Positions 42,430 through 51,922 of a stretch of 64,000 nt of DNA are shown in pieces. The position numbers were made by a program, and so were the translations under genes. Source of the stretch: an uncultured Dokdonia sp. (lineage in GTDB: Bacteria > Bacteroidota > Bacteroidia > Flavobacteriales > Flavobacteriaceae); NCBI RefSeq assembly GCF_947496725.1, contig NZ_CANMDS010000004.1, forward strand, positions 62,001-126,000, given 5' to 3'. The notes beneath the pieces were generated by a model. The model was given only the letters and a program-made list of their open reading frames with translations. It was not told the origin of the DNA and did not search any database. Within the stretch, counting starts at the first letter, position 1. Every line of letters starts with the position of its first letter.

Positions 42430-43713
42430 ATGTTACTCGTTTACACCCATAAAATTACCCCGCGAGTCTCTTATGTTTTCAAGCATATTTGTACCCGTGT
42501 CCTTGGGATTCCTGTAAAGTTTACTAGCAAACTAGAAGAGTTTATTGCACACGAGGGAGCAAAACTGTCTTACACCTCAAAAAAGCTAGGTAATGAATTA
42601 CATATACGTAGTGTAGACTTGCTTTTTGAGCAAGGTATACTAGCTATGGATATTGCCGTACAAGACTGGGATGGTGTGCCTTGCTTTTTTCAAATTAAAG
42701 ATGCCACAGCACAAGTGCCTTATGATATTTTTGCTGCAACTTTTTATTTGCTTAGTAGGTATGAAGAGTATTTGCCACACGTAAAAGATAGTCTAGGTCG
42801 CTTTCCAGCAAGCGAGAGTATTGCTGGTGTACACGATTTTCTAGAACAGCCAGTTGTAGATATCTGGATACAAAGATTTGCAGAGGTGCTCGCTATGCAA
42901 TTTCCTAACCTAGCTATACAATCTACTACCTATAAAGCACATATGCTTGTGACAGTTCCGCAGGCATTTAAATATAAAAAGCTTGGAGTATTGCGTGCTG
43001 TGGGTGGGTACTTTAAGGATTTTGGGAAATTACGCTTTCGCGAAATTTTAAAACGCACTCAAGTCCTTCTCGGGACGAGAAAAGATCCTTACGACAGCTT
43101 TGGCTGGCTTGCAAACGTGCAAAAACAAAGTGCTATTCCGTTTCAAATTTTTTTTCAAATAGGTGATTACGGTCAGACAGCAAAAAATATCAAACACTCA
43201 AAGCGTAGTTTTCAAAGCACCATAAAGATGATAGGTGACTATTGCAGTGTGGGGCTCTTACTATCGCCACAAGCTGCAACAGATAGGCAAGTACTTGCAG
43301 TAGAGCGTAAACGTCTTCAAGAAATCATACATAGACCTATGAGAAGTATGCACGTCTCAGATTTTAAACTCAATTTACCGTATGTGTATAGAGATGCACT
43401 AGACCAAGAGATACAAAGTGACTATACAATGGGCTATGCAAATACCACTGGTTTTAGAGCGGGAACCTCTCTGTCATTCTTGTTTTATGATCTGGACTAC
43501 GAGATACAAACGCCATTACTCATACATCCTGTATGTATGCAATCTGATAATGTGATTAATTACAAAAATCACACTATAGATTTTGTAAACCTCAAAGAAC
43601 TAAGTGACCGAATTAAAACCGTAAACGGTGTGTTTAGAATTTCATTTTCAAATCATTCCTTTGACGATATTTATAGTAAAAAACTTTTTAGACACCTTAT
43701 AACAGATGAGTAA
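42430..43713 (+). CDS. Polysaccharide-deacetylase-like protein (DUF7033 type)
   Basis: A 427-residue protein of the Bacteroidetes group with an N-terminal DUF7033-like domain (MLLVYTHKITPRVSYVFKHI, YDIFAATFYLLSRYEEYLPH) and a C-terminal polysaccharide-deacetylase-like barrel (FQIFFQIGDYGQTAKNIKH, TTGFRAGTS). The usual catalytic and metal-binding His/Asp set is not obvious, so activity is uncertain. No signal peptide is visible. A half-degraded palindrome encodes RFREI (202-206). It begins 14 nt after radC and overlaps the nucleotidase gene by 8 nt, so radC and these two genes form one transcript. Confidence 0.8.
   Translation: MLLVYTHKITPRVSYVFKHICTRVLGIPVKFTSKLEEFIAHEGAKLSYTSKKLGNELHIRSVDLLFEQGILAMDIAVQDWDGVPCFFQIKDATAQVPYDIFAATFYLLSRYEEYLPHVKDSLGRFPASESIAGVHDFLEQPVVDIWIQRFAEVLAMQFPNLAIQSTTYKAHMLVTVPQAFKYKKLGVLRAVGGYFKDFGKLRFREILKRTQVLLGTRKDPYDSFGWLANVQKQSAIPFQIFFQIGDYGQTAKNIKHSKRSFQSTIKMIGDYCSVGLLLSPQAATDRQVLAVERKRLQEIIHRPMRSMHVSDFKLNLPYVYRDALDQEIQSDYTMGYANTTGFRAGTSLSFLFYDLDYEIQTPLLIHPVCMQSDNVINYKNHTIDFVNLKELSDRIKTVNGVFRISFSNHSFDDIYSKKLFRHLITDE
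43034..43047. repeat. Dispersed palindrome, right half changed
   Basis: GCTTTCGCGAAATT inside the deacetylase-like gene, read as RFREI. The left half GCTTTCGC, which is GCGAAAGC on the other strand, is intact. Confidence 0.85.
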
Positions 43714-44389
43714 CATTACAGATGTTTTTTTTGACTTAGACCATACACTATGGGATTTTGATCGCAACAGCGGTCTTGCGTTTATAAAGATTTTTGAAAA
43801 AAATAATCTCAGTGTCAATTATGATGAGTTTCTAGAAGTATACAGTCCCATTAATTTTAAACAATGGAAATGGTATAGAGAAGAGCGCATCACAAAAGCT
43901 CAGCTACGTTACGGTAGGTTTAAAAAAACATTTGACAAGATGGGTATCTCTGTTACAGATGATATTATAGACAAACTCTCTGAAGATTATATAGATTGTC
44001 TACCAGAAAACAATCATCTCTTTGAGGGCACCATAGAGCTGCTAGATTACTTGTCACCACGCTACAAGATGCATATTATCACAAATGGGTTTCAAGAAGT
44101 ACAGACTACAAAAATGAACAAATCAGGGCTCGCACCATATTTTGAAACAATGACTACCAGCGAGTCTGTAGGAGTAAAAAAGCCTAATGAGAAGATATTT
44201 CATTTTGCTATGGATAAAGCGGGTGCAAATCCATCTCAAAGTATAATGATAGGCGATACTTACGAGGCAGATATAGTAGGGGCTTTAAAGGTAGGTATGG
44301 ATGCTATATGTTTTAACTATCATAAGCTCGTGCTACCTCAAGAAATTAAGGTGGTGGATGATATTAAACATCTTAAGAGCTTTTTATAA
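43706..44389 (+). CDS. YjjG-type HAD pyrimidine nucleotidase
   Basis: A 227-residue HAD phosphatase of the YjjG/TIGR02254 group, which dephosphorylates non-canonical pyrimidine nucleotides. HAD motif I is DVFFDLDHTLWDFD (nucleophile Asp near residue 10), motif II is IITNGF, and motifs III/IV are KKPNEKIF and MIGDTYEADI. It is cytoplasmic. It overlaps the deacetylase-like gene by 8 nt. Confidence 0.9.
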   Translation: MSNITDVFFDLDHTLWDFDRNSGLAFIKIFEKNNLSVNYDEFLEVYSPINFKQWKWYREERITKAQLRYGRFKKTFDKMGISVTDDIIDKLSEDYIDCLPENNHLFEGTIELLDYLSPRYKMHIITNGFQEVQTTKMNKSGLAPYFETMTTSESVGVKKPNEKIFHFAMDKAGANPSQSIMIGDTYEADIVGALKVGMDAICFNYHKLVLPQEIKVVDDIKHLKSFL

Positions 44390-44441
44390 CAGCAATAACA
44401 TATGGGTAAAAAACGTTTATAAACCATAAAGAGCCCCAATT

Positions 44442-45002
44442 ATGAAACAATTATCTGTAAGACTATGCTTGAGATATGTACTACTGTTACCACTTTGTTT
44501 CACCTCTTGTGTAGATGATGTAGATTTTGACCGCTTAGATCAGGTAATACTTGCGCCACGTTTTGATATAGGCCTGCTGTTTTTTTCAGTTAACTATACA
44601 AGTCTTAGCAACGAGGAGATTGTAAATAGTCAGATAATTTTAAGAGATACCACACAGCTCAATTTTTTAGACGACGAGGTTACACAAGAAAATCTTGTTG
44701 AGATTGCAATTAGTTATAGAGCTACGAATACATTTAACCATTCTATTACAAACAAAGCTGCATTTTTAAATCAAAATGGAGATGTTCAGTATGAGATTAC
44801 CTTTCCAGTATCTCGTTCTAGTGATGGAACACCTGTTGTCACAGAATTTACTGAGGTTGTTGAGACACAAGATTTAGAAAACATTCGTAATTCTATACAA
44901 CTAGCAAATGAGGTTATTATTTCTGCTGGGACTTTACCGCAATCTGGAGACTTGAATTTGCAAAGCAAAGCTATTTATTCACTAGAATTTACAGATTTAT
45001 AA
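44442..45002 (+). CDS. Lipoprotein of unknown function
   Basis: A 186-residue protein with a lipoprotein signal ending LPLCFTSC (Cys near residue 23), then an acidic VDDVDFDRLD stretch and a beta-rich body. I do not recognise a family. It starts a four-gene plus-strand set: its stop is 1 nt before the DUF5723-type gene. Lipoproteins of this shape commonly precede DUF5723 genes in Flavobacteriia (recollection). It is probably in the outer membrane. Confidence 0.7.
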   Translation: MKQLSVRLCLRYVLLLPLCFTSCVDDVDFDRLDQVILAPRFDIGLLFFSVNYTSLSNEEIVNSQIILRDTTQLNFLDDEVTQENLVEIAISYRATNTFNHSITNKAAFLNQNGDVQYEITFPVSRSSDGTPVVTEFTEVVETQDLENIRNSIQLANEVIISAGTLPQSGDLNLQSKAIYSLEFTDL

Positions 45003-45003
45003 G

Positions 45004-46410
45004 ATGCGATATATCTTATTTGCTACCTGTTTTTTTAGTCTGTTTTATGCTTCGGCACAAAACAAGCCACAATTGTATAATCAAGATGAGCTACCACAAA
45101 CGTTATTGAGTAATCCAGGCGCAGCCATAAGTTTTGATAAACATATAGGAGTCCCGCTCCTTTCTGGTTTTTCATTTCAAGTAGGCTCGTCAGGAGTAAG
45201 TGTTTATGATATTTTCAGGGATGATATTCCTATAAATGCTGCAATAAATGAGGCGCTTTTGGATTTGAGTAGTACAGATTACTTTAATATGAATGTGCAA
45301 CTAGAGTTATTGTCTTTTGGCTGGCGTTCCTCAAGTTCAGATATATATTATTCTGGAGGAGTATACCACGAGATAGATGCTTTCTCATATTTCCCTAAAG
45401 ATTTAGCAACACTTGCATACAACGGTAATGCAGATTATATAGATGTGCCTTTTGAGTTTTCTGAGTTGGCTTTTACTGCAGAGTCCCTTTCGGTTTACCA
45501 TTTTGGGATTAATAAGAAGGTAAACAACTCCTGGCAACTAGGTGCAAGAGCAAAAGTGTATATGAGCGTTGCAAACGTAAATAGTATAAATAATAGAGGA
45601 GATTTTACCACTAGAACAACACCTAATGGGCCTAATTTTTATACTCACACCCTGCGCAACGTTAGTCTCGTGGCAAATACTTCTGGTGTGGAGTCTTTTT
45701 ATGATGACGAGATAGATACAGGCGTTACAGAGCTAGTGAGTAATGCCTTTTTGAGTAAAAACTATGGTTTTGGATTAGACATAGGCTTAACTCATTTTAT
45801 AAATGAGCAGTGGTCTTTATCAGCCAGTATTATTGATCTAGGTTTTATAAATCATAGGGAAGATGTGCGAAATTTTACTGCAGCAGGTAATTATGAGACT
45901 AATGGTATTGAGCTTACATTTCCTGCGCTTATTGAGGGAGATGAGTTTACAGACTACTGGCAAAATATAGAAGATGAGTTTGAGGACTCAATTAATTTAA
46001 GTGATAGTTTATCTAATGATTACACCTCTTGGCGACCGGTAAAGTTTAATACTTCTTTACAGTATGCGTTTGGTGAAGATCGCAGTGGCGAGTGTAATTG
46101 TAAGTCTGGAGGTGGTAGAAAGTATATAAATAATGTAGGACTTCATATAAACAGTATTAAGAGACCTAGAGGGTTGCAAACAGCCATAACAGCTTATTAT
46201 GATAGAAAATGGAATAGTGGGTTGCTTACCAGAGTTACATATACCTATGACAAGCGTTCTGCTACTAATCTTGGGTTCTTAGTTAGTACAAAAATTAATA
46301 AATTTAATCTTTATCTTGCTGCCGATAATCTTGTGCAGTCTACAAACATTGCAAAAGCTAGAGGTGCGAGCCTACGGCTCGGGATGCAGCTCGTATTTGA
46401 AAATAAATAA
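45004..46410 (+). CDS. DUF5723-type outer-membrane beta-barrel protein
   Basis: A 468-residue protein with signal peptide MRYILFATCFFSLFYASAQ. The body has the DUF5723 opening (TLLSNPGAAISFDKHIGVPL) and alternating strands typical of an outer-membrane barrel, ending RLGMQLVFENK. DUF5723 proteins resemble PorP/SprF-type barrels, so a link to surface-protein export or attachment is possible (inference). A Cys pair, CNC, lies near residue 366. It is second in the four-gene set. Confidence 0.8.
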   Translation: MRYILFATCFFSLFYASAQNKPQLYNQDELPQTLLSNPGAAISFDKHIGVPLLSGFSFQVGSSGVSVYDIFRDDIPINAAINEALLDLSSTDYFNMNVQLELLSFGWRSSSSDIYYSGGVYHEIDAFSYFPKDLATLAYNGNADYIDVPFEFSELAFTAESLSVYHFGINKKVNNSWQLGARAKVYMSVANVNSINNRGDFTTRTTPNGPNFYTHTLRNVSLVANTSGVESFYDDEIDTGVTELVSNAFLSKNYGFGLDIGLTHFINEQWSLSASIIDLGFINHREDVRNFTAAGNYETNGIELTFPALIEGDEFTDYWQNIEDEFEDSINLSDSLSNDYTSWRPVKFNTSLQYAFGEDRSGECNCKSGGGRKYINNVGLHINSIKRPRGLQTAITAYYDRKWNSGLLTRVTYTYDKRSATNLGFLVSTKINKFNLYLAADNLVQSTNIAKARGASLRLGMQLVFENK

Positions 46411-46417
46411 GAACCTT

Positions 46418-47203
46418 ATGAAATATCTTTTTACACTACTTATGATTGCCAGCTTAAGTAGTAATTTATATGCACAATCTGTTAATGATTATAAGTATGT
46501 AATTGTCCCAGAGAAGTATGATTTTTTAAAGTCACCAGATCAATATCAAGTAAACAGTCTCACAAAATTCTTATTTAATAAATATGGTTTTGAGGCATAT
46601 AAAGAAAAAGATAAGGAAATACTTAAAAACCCTATTGACCCTTGTGAAGCACTTTATGCACAAGTAACCAGTGAGTCTACTTTTATACAAGCAAAACTCA
46701 CCGTTATTTTAAAAGACTGCAATGATCAAGTGATCTTTAAAACCTCAGAGGGGAGGAGTAAGAATAAAGATTATAAAAAGGCATACCACGGTGCATTGCG
46801 AGAAGCTTTTCTAGATATAGAGGCCTTACAATATAGTTATAACCCCTCTGCAACAGCAGTTGAGCGTAAAACTACGAAAATACCAGAGTCTAGTATAGCA
46901 AAAGATAAATCACCAGATCTAGACGAAAAAAAGCAGATAGTATCTAAAACTTCTAGTATGCCAGCTGCTATTATTTTTGCCAGCGAAGATGGTTTTTATA
47001 AAGCAAAGCAAACAGGAACTACAATCACATTTTATGATGACTCAAAAAAGATAGGCCTTGCAGAGATGGGTAATGGAGAAGCATTTGATGTTACTACAAC
47101 AGACTTTAGCGGAACAGCTTTTTTCTTAGAAGGTAGGCTTGTGGTACAGCGAAAAATAAAAGGTATAGCAGGCGTGGTTGAAATGATATTTACAAAAGAA
47201 TAA
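46418..47203 (+). CDS. Exported protein of unknown function
   Basis: A 261-residue protein with signal peptide MKYLFTLLMIASLSSNLYAQ. The start at 46418 is chosen over an in-frame one 102 nt upstream, which would overlap the barrel gene and lack a signal. Residues 21-140 have YKYVIVPEKYDFLKSPDQYQ, a pattern seen in many Flavobacteriia proteins of unknown role. The C-terminal 80 residues are beta-rich. The stop overlaps the next ATG by 1 nt. Confidence 0.72.
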   Translation: MKYLFTLLMIASLSSNLYAQSVNDYKYVIVPEKYDFLKSPDQYQVNSLTKFLFNKYGFEAYKEKDKEILKNPIDPCEALYAQVTSESTFIQAKLTVILKDCNDQVIFKTSEGRSKNKDYKKAYHGALREAFLDIEALQYSYNPSATAVERKTTKIPESSIAKDKSPDLDEKKQIVSKTSSMPAAIIFASEDGFYKAKQTGTTITFYDDSKKIGLAEMGNGEAFDVTTTDFSGTAFFLEGRLVVQRKIKGIAGVVEMIFTKE

Positions 47204-50200
47204 TGAAGCAATTATACACACTACTTATAAGTATACTTATACTGTCTTGTGGGGATAAGACAGAACAAACTATATTAAAAGAAACTAGTCCTTCAAAAGT
47301 CATAAAGACTAAGGATGTAAAGATTTTTGAACAAATCTCTAGTGACTCCAGTGGTATCACTTTTTCAAACACTCTTAAAGAAGATGTAGGTTCTCTAGCA
47401 AACCTATTTGATTTTGACTATTTCTATAATGGAGCAGGCGTAGGAGTAGCAGATGTTAATAATGACGGACTTCAAGATTTATTTTTTACAGGTAACCAGG
47501 TGCCTAACAAATTGTATCTCAACAAAGGTAATTTACAGTTTGAAGATATTTCAGATGCCGCAGGTATTAATGTAGGTAAACAATGGGCAAACGGTGTCAC
47601 ATTTGCAGATGTAAATAATGACGGCCTCATAGATATTTACGTATCACAGGGAGGACCTAAGCAAGCACAAGAGCGTGGTAACTTGTTATATATAAATGAG
47701 GGTGAAAACCGCTTTCGCGAAAGCGCAAAACAATACAACATTTCAGATACGGGCATAAGCACGCAATCTTCGTTTTTTGACTTTGATAAGGATGGAGATC
47801 TTGATCTTGTTGTGTCAAATGAAAACGAACTTTATGGACTAGACCCGCAACGATTTTTTGCAAGTATGAAGATTCGTAAAAATCTTGAAAAAAGCAGTGT
47901 ACAACTTTACGAAAATACGGGCAACACGTTTAAGAATGTAACAGAAAGTGCTGGATTGCTCAAACCGGCATTTGGACTAGGCCTCGTAGTAAGTGATATA
48001 AATAACGATGGCTGGCTAGACCTCTATATTGCAAATGATTATTATGTGCCAGATGCGATGTACATAAATAACCAAGACGGCACTTTTACAGATAAAATAA
48101 AAGAACAGACCGCACAAGTCTCATTTTATGGAATGGGGGTAGACATTGCAGATATTAACAATGATATGCTGCAAGATATATTTGTACTAGATATGGCGGC
48201 CAGTGATCACGTGCGCTCTAAAACGCTTATGGCAAGTATGAATGAGCAGCGTTTTAATATGCTTACAGAAGATATGGGTTTCCAGCATCAGTATATGTTT
48301 AACTCACTACAGCTTAACCGTGGTAATGGTAGGTTTGATAACGTAGTGCATCAAGCACATATGGCTAAGACAGACTGGAGCTGGGCGGGACTTATAGCAG
48401 ATCTTGATAACGATGCAGATCGTGATGTTTATGTTACAAATGGATATAGAAGATATGCCCTTGATAATGATTTACAAAATCAGGTAAGAGACACGCAGCG
48501 CGCTTTTAATGGTACTGTGCCTCTTGATGTAAAGCAAAAGTTATATGATGCAATGCCTACAGAAAAGCTTAGTAATATTGCCTTTGTAAACAATGGAGAT
48601 TTAGACTTTAAAAATAACTCCTACCAGTGGGGTCTAGCTGTGGCTTCTTATTCTAACGGTGGTGCTTATGCAGATCTTGATAATGATGGTGACCTTGAAC
48701 TTATAACTAATAATATAGATGATACCGCTTTTCTCTTTAAGAATACCTCTGTAGAAAATAAGCTAGGTAATTTCATAAAAATTAAAACAAAAGGAACGCT
48801 TTCAGAAGACTTTGCAAAGGTGACTGTTATTACAAAAAATGGTACACAAGTAGCCGAGAATAAAAGGACAAGAGGATACCTTTCGGCAGTAGAGGAGGGT
48901 GCTCACTTTGGTTTAGGCACTGTAGAGAATGTAGATAAAGTGATTGTACAGTGGCTCTCTGGAAAACGTAGTGAGTTTACAGATATAAAAGCAAACCAGA
49001 CACTTGTTGTAAAAGAAAACGAAGCAACACTTACTGGGCTTCCTGTTATCGATACAAAAGAGCCTATGTACGCTTTCGCGAAAGCAAAAAATGACTTAGG
49101 CATAGATTTTAGTCACAAGGAAAATACCTTTAACGATTTTACAAAGGAAGTATTATTGCCTTATAAGCAATCACAACTAGGCCCTTTTATATCAAAAGGA
49201 GATGCAAATAATGATGGTCTTGAAGACTTGTTTATAGGAGGTGCTTCAGGACAAGCGGGAGCGTTATACATACAATCAACAACTGGATTTAATAAGATAT
49301 CACAGCCTGCATTAGATAAAGACAAGGCTTATGAAGATATGGAATCATTATTTGTAGATGTAGATGGTGATGGAGACCAAGATCTTATCGTAGTAAGTGG
49401 AGGTAATGAATTTGCCAAACAAGATGCGCTATTAGAAAATAGGCTGTATCTAAATGATGGTGCTGGTAATTATGATAAGGCAGCTTTTGATCAGACCGGG
49501 AATAACCGTTTTGTTTATAGTAAAAGTATTGCTGCAATAGATTTTGACCAAGATGGTGATCAAGATATTGTAATAGGTAATCGTATTGAGCAGGGGCAGT
49601 TTCCTGTTAGTGCCTCTTCTGTGCTTTATCGTAACGATAGAGGTGTGTTTACAGATGTAACTGTAGATGTGGCGCCAGATTTATTAGATTTTGGTATAAT
49701 AAACGATGTGCTTACTACAGATTATGATAATGATGGAAAAGAAGATTTACTTATAGTAGGAGAGTGGTCACCTATAGGATTACTTAAAAATATAGGAGGG
49801 CATTTTGTACGTCAAAGTCTTCCGGAACTTGACGAAAATCTAGGTTTATGGTTTACTGCTGTGGAGACAGATGTAAATAATGATGGAATAAAAGATTATG
49901 TGATAGGAAATATAGGAGAGAACACTAAGTATAAGGCCTCAAAGAAAAAACCATTTAAGGTCTTTGCAAATGATTTTGATAATAATGGCACCTTTGATCT
50001 TGTACTCAGTAATGAATATAACGGTAGTTATGTGCCCGCAAGAGGTAGAGAGTGTAGCTCACAGCAAATGCCTTTTATTTTAGATAAGTTTGCTACCTAC
50101 TCAGATTTTGCAAATGCAACACTAGATGATATATATGGAGATGCATTAAAAGAAGCCTACACAAAAGAAGTAAATACATTTTCTTCCATACTACTTATAG

Positions 50201-50550
50201 GCCATAAAGATGGAGGGTTTACCACCTCTATGTTACCTGCAATTGCACAAAGTGGTCCAGGTTTATCTATAGAAACAGTAGATGTAAATGATGATGGTTA
50301 TCAAGATTTAATACTAGCAGGTGCCATTTATGAAACAGAAGTAGAGACTCCTAGATATGATGCGGGAGTAGGTGTTGTACTTATGTCTAATAAGAAAGAT
50401 GGTTATGAAGGACTTTCAACCGTAGAGACCTTACTTTTCTTAGATGGAAATGTAAAAGATGTGGCATCTATTACTCACAAAGGATTGTCAAAAAAACTAC
50501 TTATATCTGCAGTAAATAATGGGCAAGCTCAAGTTGTAAATCTAGATTAG
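47203..50550 (+). CDS. FG-GAP/VCBS-repeat lipoprotein with ASPIC/UnbV domain
   Basis: A 1115-residue lipoprotein (MKQLYTLLISILILSC, Cys 16). Repeated FG-GAP/VCBS blades with calcium-binding DxNxDGxxD loops (ADVNNDGLQDLFF, DFDKDGDLDLVV, DANNDGLEDLFIG) form two beta-propellers. Between them is an ASPIC/UnbV domain (VIVQWLSGKRSEFTDIKANQ, about 580-610). Such CRTAC1-like proteins are surface-exposed, often near Sus systems, and probably bind glycans or proteins. Two palindrome copies lie inside: RFRES (170-174) and AFAKA (624-628). It is the last gene of the set, convergent with rarA (4-nt overlap). Confidence 0.88.
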   Translation: MKQLYTLLISILILSCGDKTEQTILKETSPSKVIKTKDVKIFEQISSDSSGITFSNTLKEDVGSLANLFDFDYFYNGAGVGVADVNNDGLQDLFFTGNQVPNKLYLNKGNLQFEDISDAAGINVGKQWANGVTFADVNNDGLIDIYVSQGGPKQAQERGNLLYINEGENRFRESAKQYNISDTGISTQSSFFDFDKDGDLDLVVSNENELYGLDPQRFFASMKIRKNLEKSSVQLYENTGNTFKNVTESAGLLKPAFGLGLVVSDINNDGWLDLYIANDYYVPDAMYINNQDGTFTDKIKEQTAQVSFYGMGVDIADINNDMLQDIFVLDMAASDHVRSKTLMASMNEQRFNMLTEDMGFQHQYMFNSLQLNRGNGRFDNVVHQAHMAKTDWSWAGLIADLDNDADRDVYVTNGYRRYALDNDLQNQVRDTQRAFNGTVPLDVKQKLYDAMPTEKLSNIAFVNNGDLDFKNNSYQWGLAVASYSNGGAYADLDNDGDLELITNNIDDTAFLFKNTSVENKLGNFIKIKTKGTLSEDFAKVTVITKNGTQVAENKRTRGYLSAVEEGAHFGLGTVENVDKVIVQWLSGKRSEFTDIKANQTLVVKENEATLTGLPVIDTKEPMYAFAKAKNDLGIDFSHKENTFNDFTKEVLLPYKQSQLGPFISKGDANNDGLEDLFIGGASGQAGALYIQSTTGFNKISQPALDKDKAYEDMESLFVDVDGDGDQDLIVVSGGNEFAKQDALLENRLYLNDGAGNYDKAAFDQTGNNRFVYSKSIAAIDFDQDGDQDIVIGNRIEQGQFPVSASSVLYRNDRGVFTDVTVDVAPDLLDFGIINDVLTTDYDNDGKEDLLIVGEWSPIGLLKNIGGHFVRQSLPELDENLGLWFTAVETDVNNDGIKDYVIGNIGENTKYKASKKKPFKVFANDFDNNGTFDLVLSNEYNGSYVPARGRECSSQQMPFILDKFATYSDFANATLDDIYGDALKEAYTKEVNTFSSILLIGHKDGGFTTSMLPAIAQSGPGLSIETVDVNDDGYQDLILAGAIYETEVETPRYDAGVGVVLMSNKKDGYEGLSTVETLLFLDGNVKDVASITHKGLSKKLLISAVNNGQAQVVNLD
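47711..47724. repeat. Dispersed palindrome, perfect core (16-bp palindrome at 47710-47725)
   Basis: Inside the VCBS-repeat gene, read as RFRES (170-174). Confidence 0.95.
49072..49085. repeat. Dispersed palindrome, perfect 14-bp core
   Basis: Second copy in the VCBS-repeat gene, in a different frame, read as AFAKA (624-628), at the start of the second propeller. Confidence 0.95.
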
Positions 50551-51824
50551 TAATTATACTTAGTACCCCACTTTGCTTTTAGGTTTTCCTTGATGGCTTT
50601 TTCTCTTGTGTTATCTGTAGGCTCGTAAAAAGTGGTTCCGCTTATTTCTTTTGGTAAAAACTCTTGTGGTATAAAGTTTCCAGGGTAGTCGTGAGAATAC
50701 TTGTAATCATCACCGTAGCCTATTTCTTTCATAAGCTTTGTAGGTGCATTGCGCAAGGGTAATGGTACAGATAAGTCTCCAGTTTGCTTAACAAGCTGTT
50801 GAGCCTTCCCTATTGCAAGATATGCAGCATTACTTTTTGGCGAGCTAGCAAGATAAGTAACGCACTGGCTAAGTATAATGCGCGACTCTGGGTAACCTAT
50901 AGTCGTAACCGCTTGAAAGCAGTTATTTGCTATGACAAGAGCAGTAGGGTTTGCATTGCCTATATCCTCAGAAGCAGCAATAATGAGTCTTCTGGCGATA
51001 AATTTCACATCTTCTCCACCTTCTATCATTCTAGCGAGCCAGTAAACGGCTGCGTTAGGGTCGCTACCACGTATGGATTTTATAAAAGCAGATATGATGT
51101 CATAGTGTTGCTCCCCAGTTTTATCATAGCGCACAATATTTTGTTGCACTTTAGAGAGCACCATATCATTTGTAACATCTACCTCCTTTTCTTTTTCTGT
51201 TGTAACAATGAGCTCAAATATGTTGAGTAGTTTCCTTGCATCTCCACCACTTAGCCGTAGTAATGCTTCAGTTTCAGAAAGTGTGATGTCTTTCTTCTTT
51301 AAGATTTCATCTTTCTCAATGGCTCGATTAAGGAGTAAAACAAGATCTTTTTTTTCAAACGGTTTTAAAATATACACTTGGCATCTCGACAGTAATGCAG
51401 GTATAACTTCAAAACTAGGATTTTCTGTCGTTGCACCCACAAGGGTAACCCAGCCACGCTCTACAGCCCCTAGTAAAGAGTCTTGTTGAGACTTTGAAAA
51501 TCTGTGTATCTCATCTATAAATAAAATAGGATTCTTTTGGGTAAATAACCCTCCACTTTGCTTTGCCTTGTCTATTACCTCACGTATATCTTTTACACCG
51601 CTGTTTATGGCACTCAGTGTGTAGAATGGTCTCTTAGACTCTTCGGCAATAATTGTTGCTAGTGTGGTCTTACCTATGCCTGGAGGACCCCAAAGTATGA
51701 GAGATGGTATAATCCCTGCCTTGAGTGCTTGTTGCAGTGAGCCATTCTCACCTACTAGGTGATGCTGGCTGAGGTAATCTTCAAGTTTTTTAGGGCGTAA
51801 ACGTTCTGCAAGAGGTGTATTCAT
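50547..51824 (-). CDS. rarA: Replication-associated recombination protein RarA (MgsA)
   Basis: A 425-residue AAA+ ATPase acting at stalled replication forks. Walker A is GPPGIGKTT, Walker B is ILFIDEIHRF and sensor 1 is GATTENPSFE. The C-terminal part has the RarA/MgsA tetramerisation pattern (DPNAAVYWLARMIEGGED). The start MNTPLAERLRPKKLEDY at 51824 fits family length; a frame open 13 codons further upstream adds a non-conserved stretch. It is convergent with the VCBS gene and divergent from the rhomboid gene. Confidence 0.93.
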   Translation of the reverse strand: MNTPLAERLRPKKLEDYLSQHHLVGENGSLQQALKAGIIPSLILWGPPGIGKTTLATIIAEESKRPFYTLSAINSGVKDIREVIDKAKQSGGLFTQKNPILFIDEIHRFSKSQQDSLLGAVERGWVTLVGATTENPSFEVIPALLSRCQVYILKPFEKKDLVLLLNRAIEKDEILKKKDITLSETEALLRLSGGDARKLLNIFELIVTTEKEKEVDVTNDMVLSKVQQNIVRYDKTGEQHYDIISAFIKSIRGSDPNAAVYWLARMIEGGEDVKFIARRLIIAASEDIGNANPTALVIANNCFQAVTTIGYPESRIILSQCVTYLASSPKSNAAYLAIGKAQQLVKQTGDLSVPLPLRNAPTKLMKEIGYGDDYKYSHDYPGNFIPQEFLPKEISGTTFYEPTDNTREKAIKENLKAKWGTKYNY

Positions 51825-51922
51825 CATACAAAAATAGCTATTTTGAAGTTTCTTATATGACAATCTTTCATTTCACATAGTAATGGTTAAAGATTTGCTT
51901 TAATAAAGAAAATCATACACTT

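Noticed and set aside
46316-46417. An upstream in-frame start for the gene at 46418
   Set aside because: It would overlap the DUF5723-type gene by 95 nt and place a non-signal-like stretch before a clear signal peptide.
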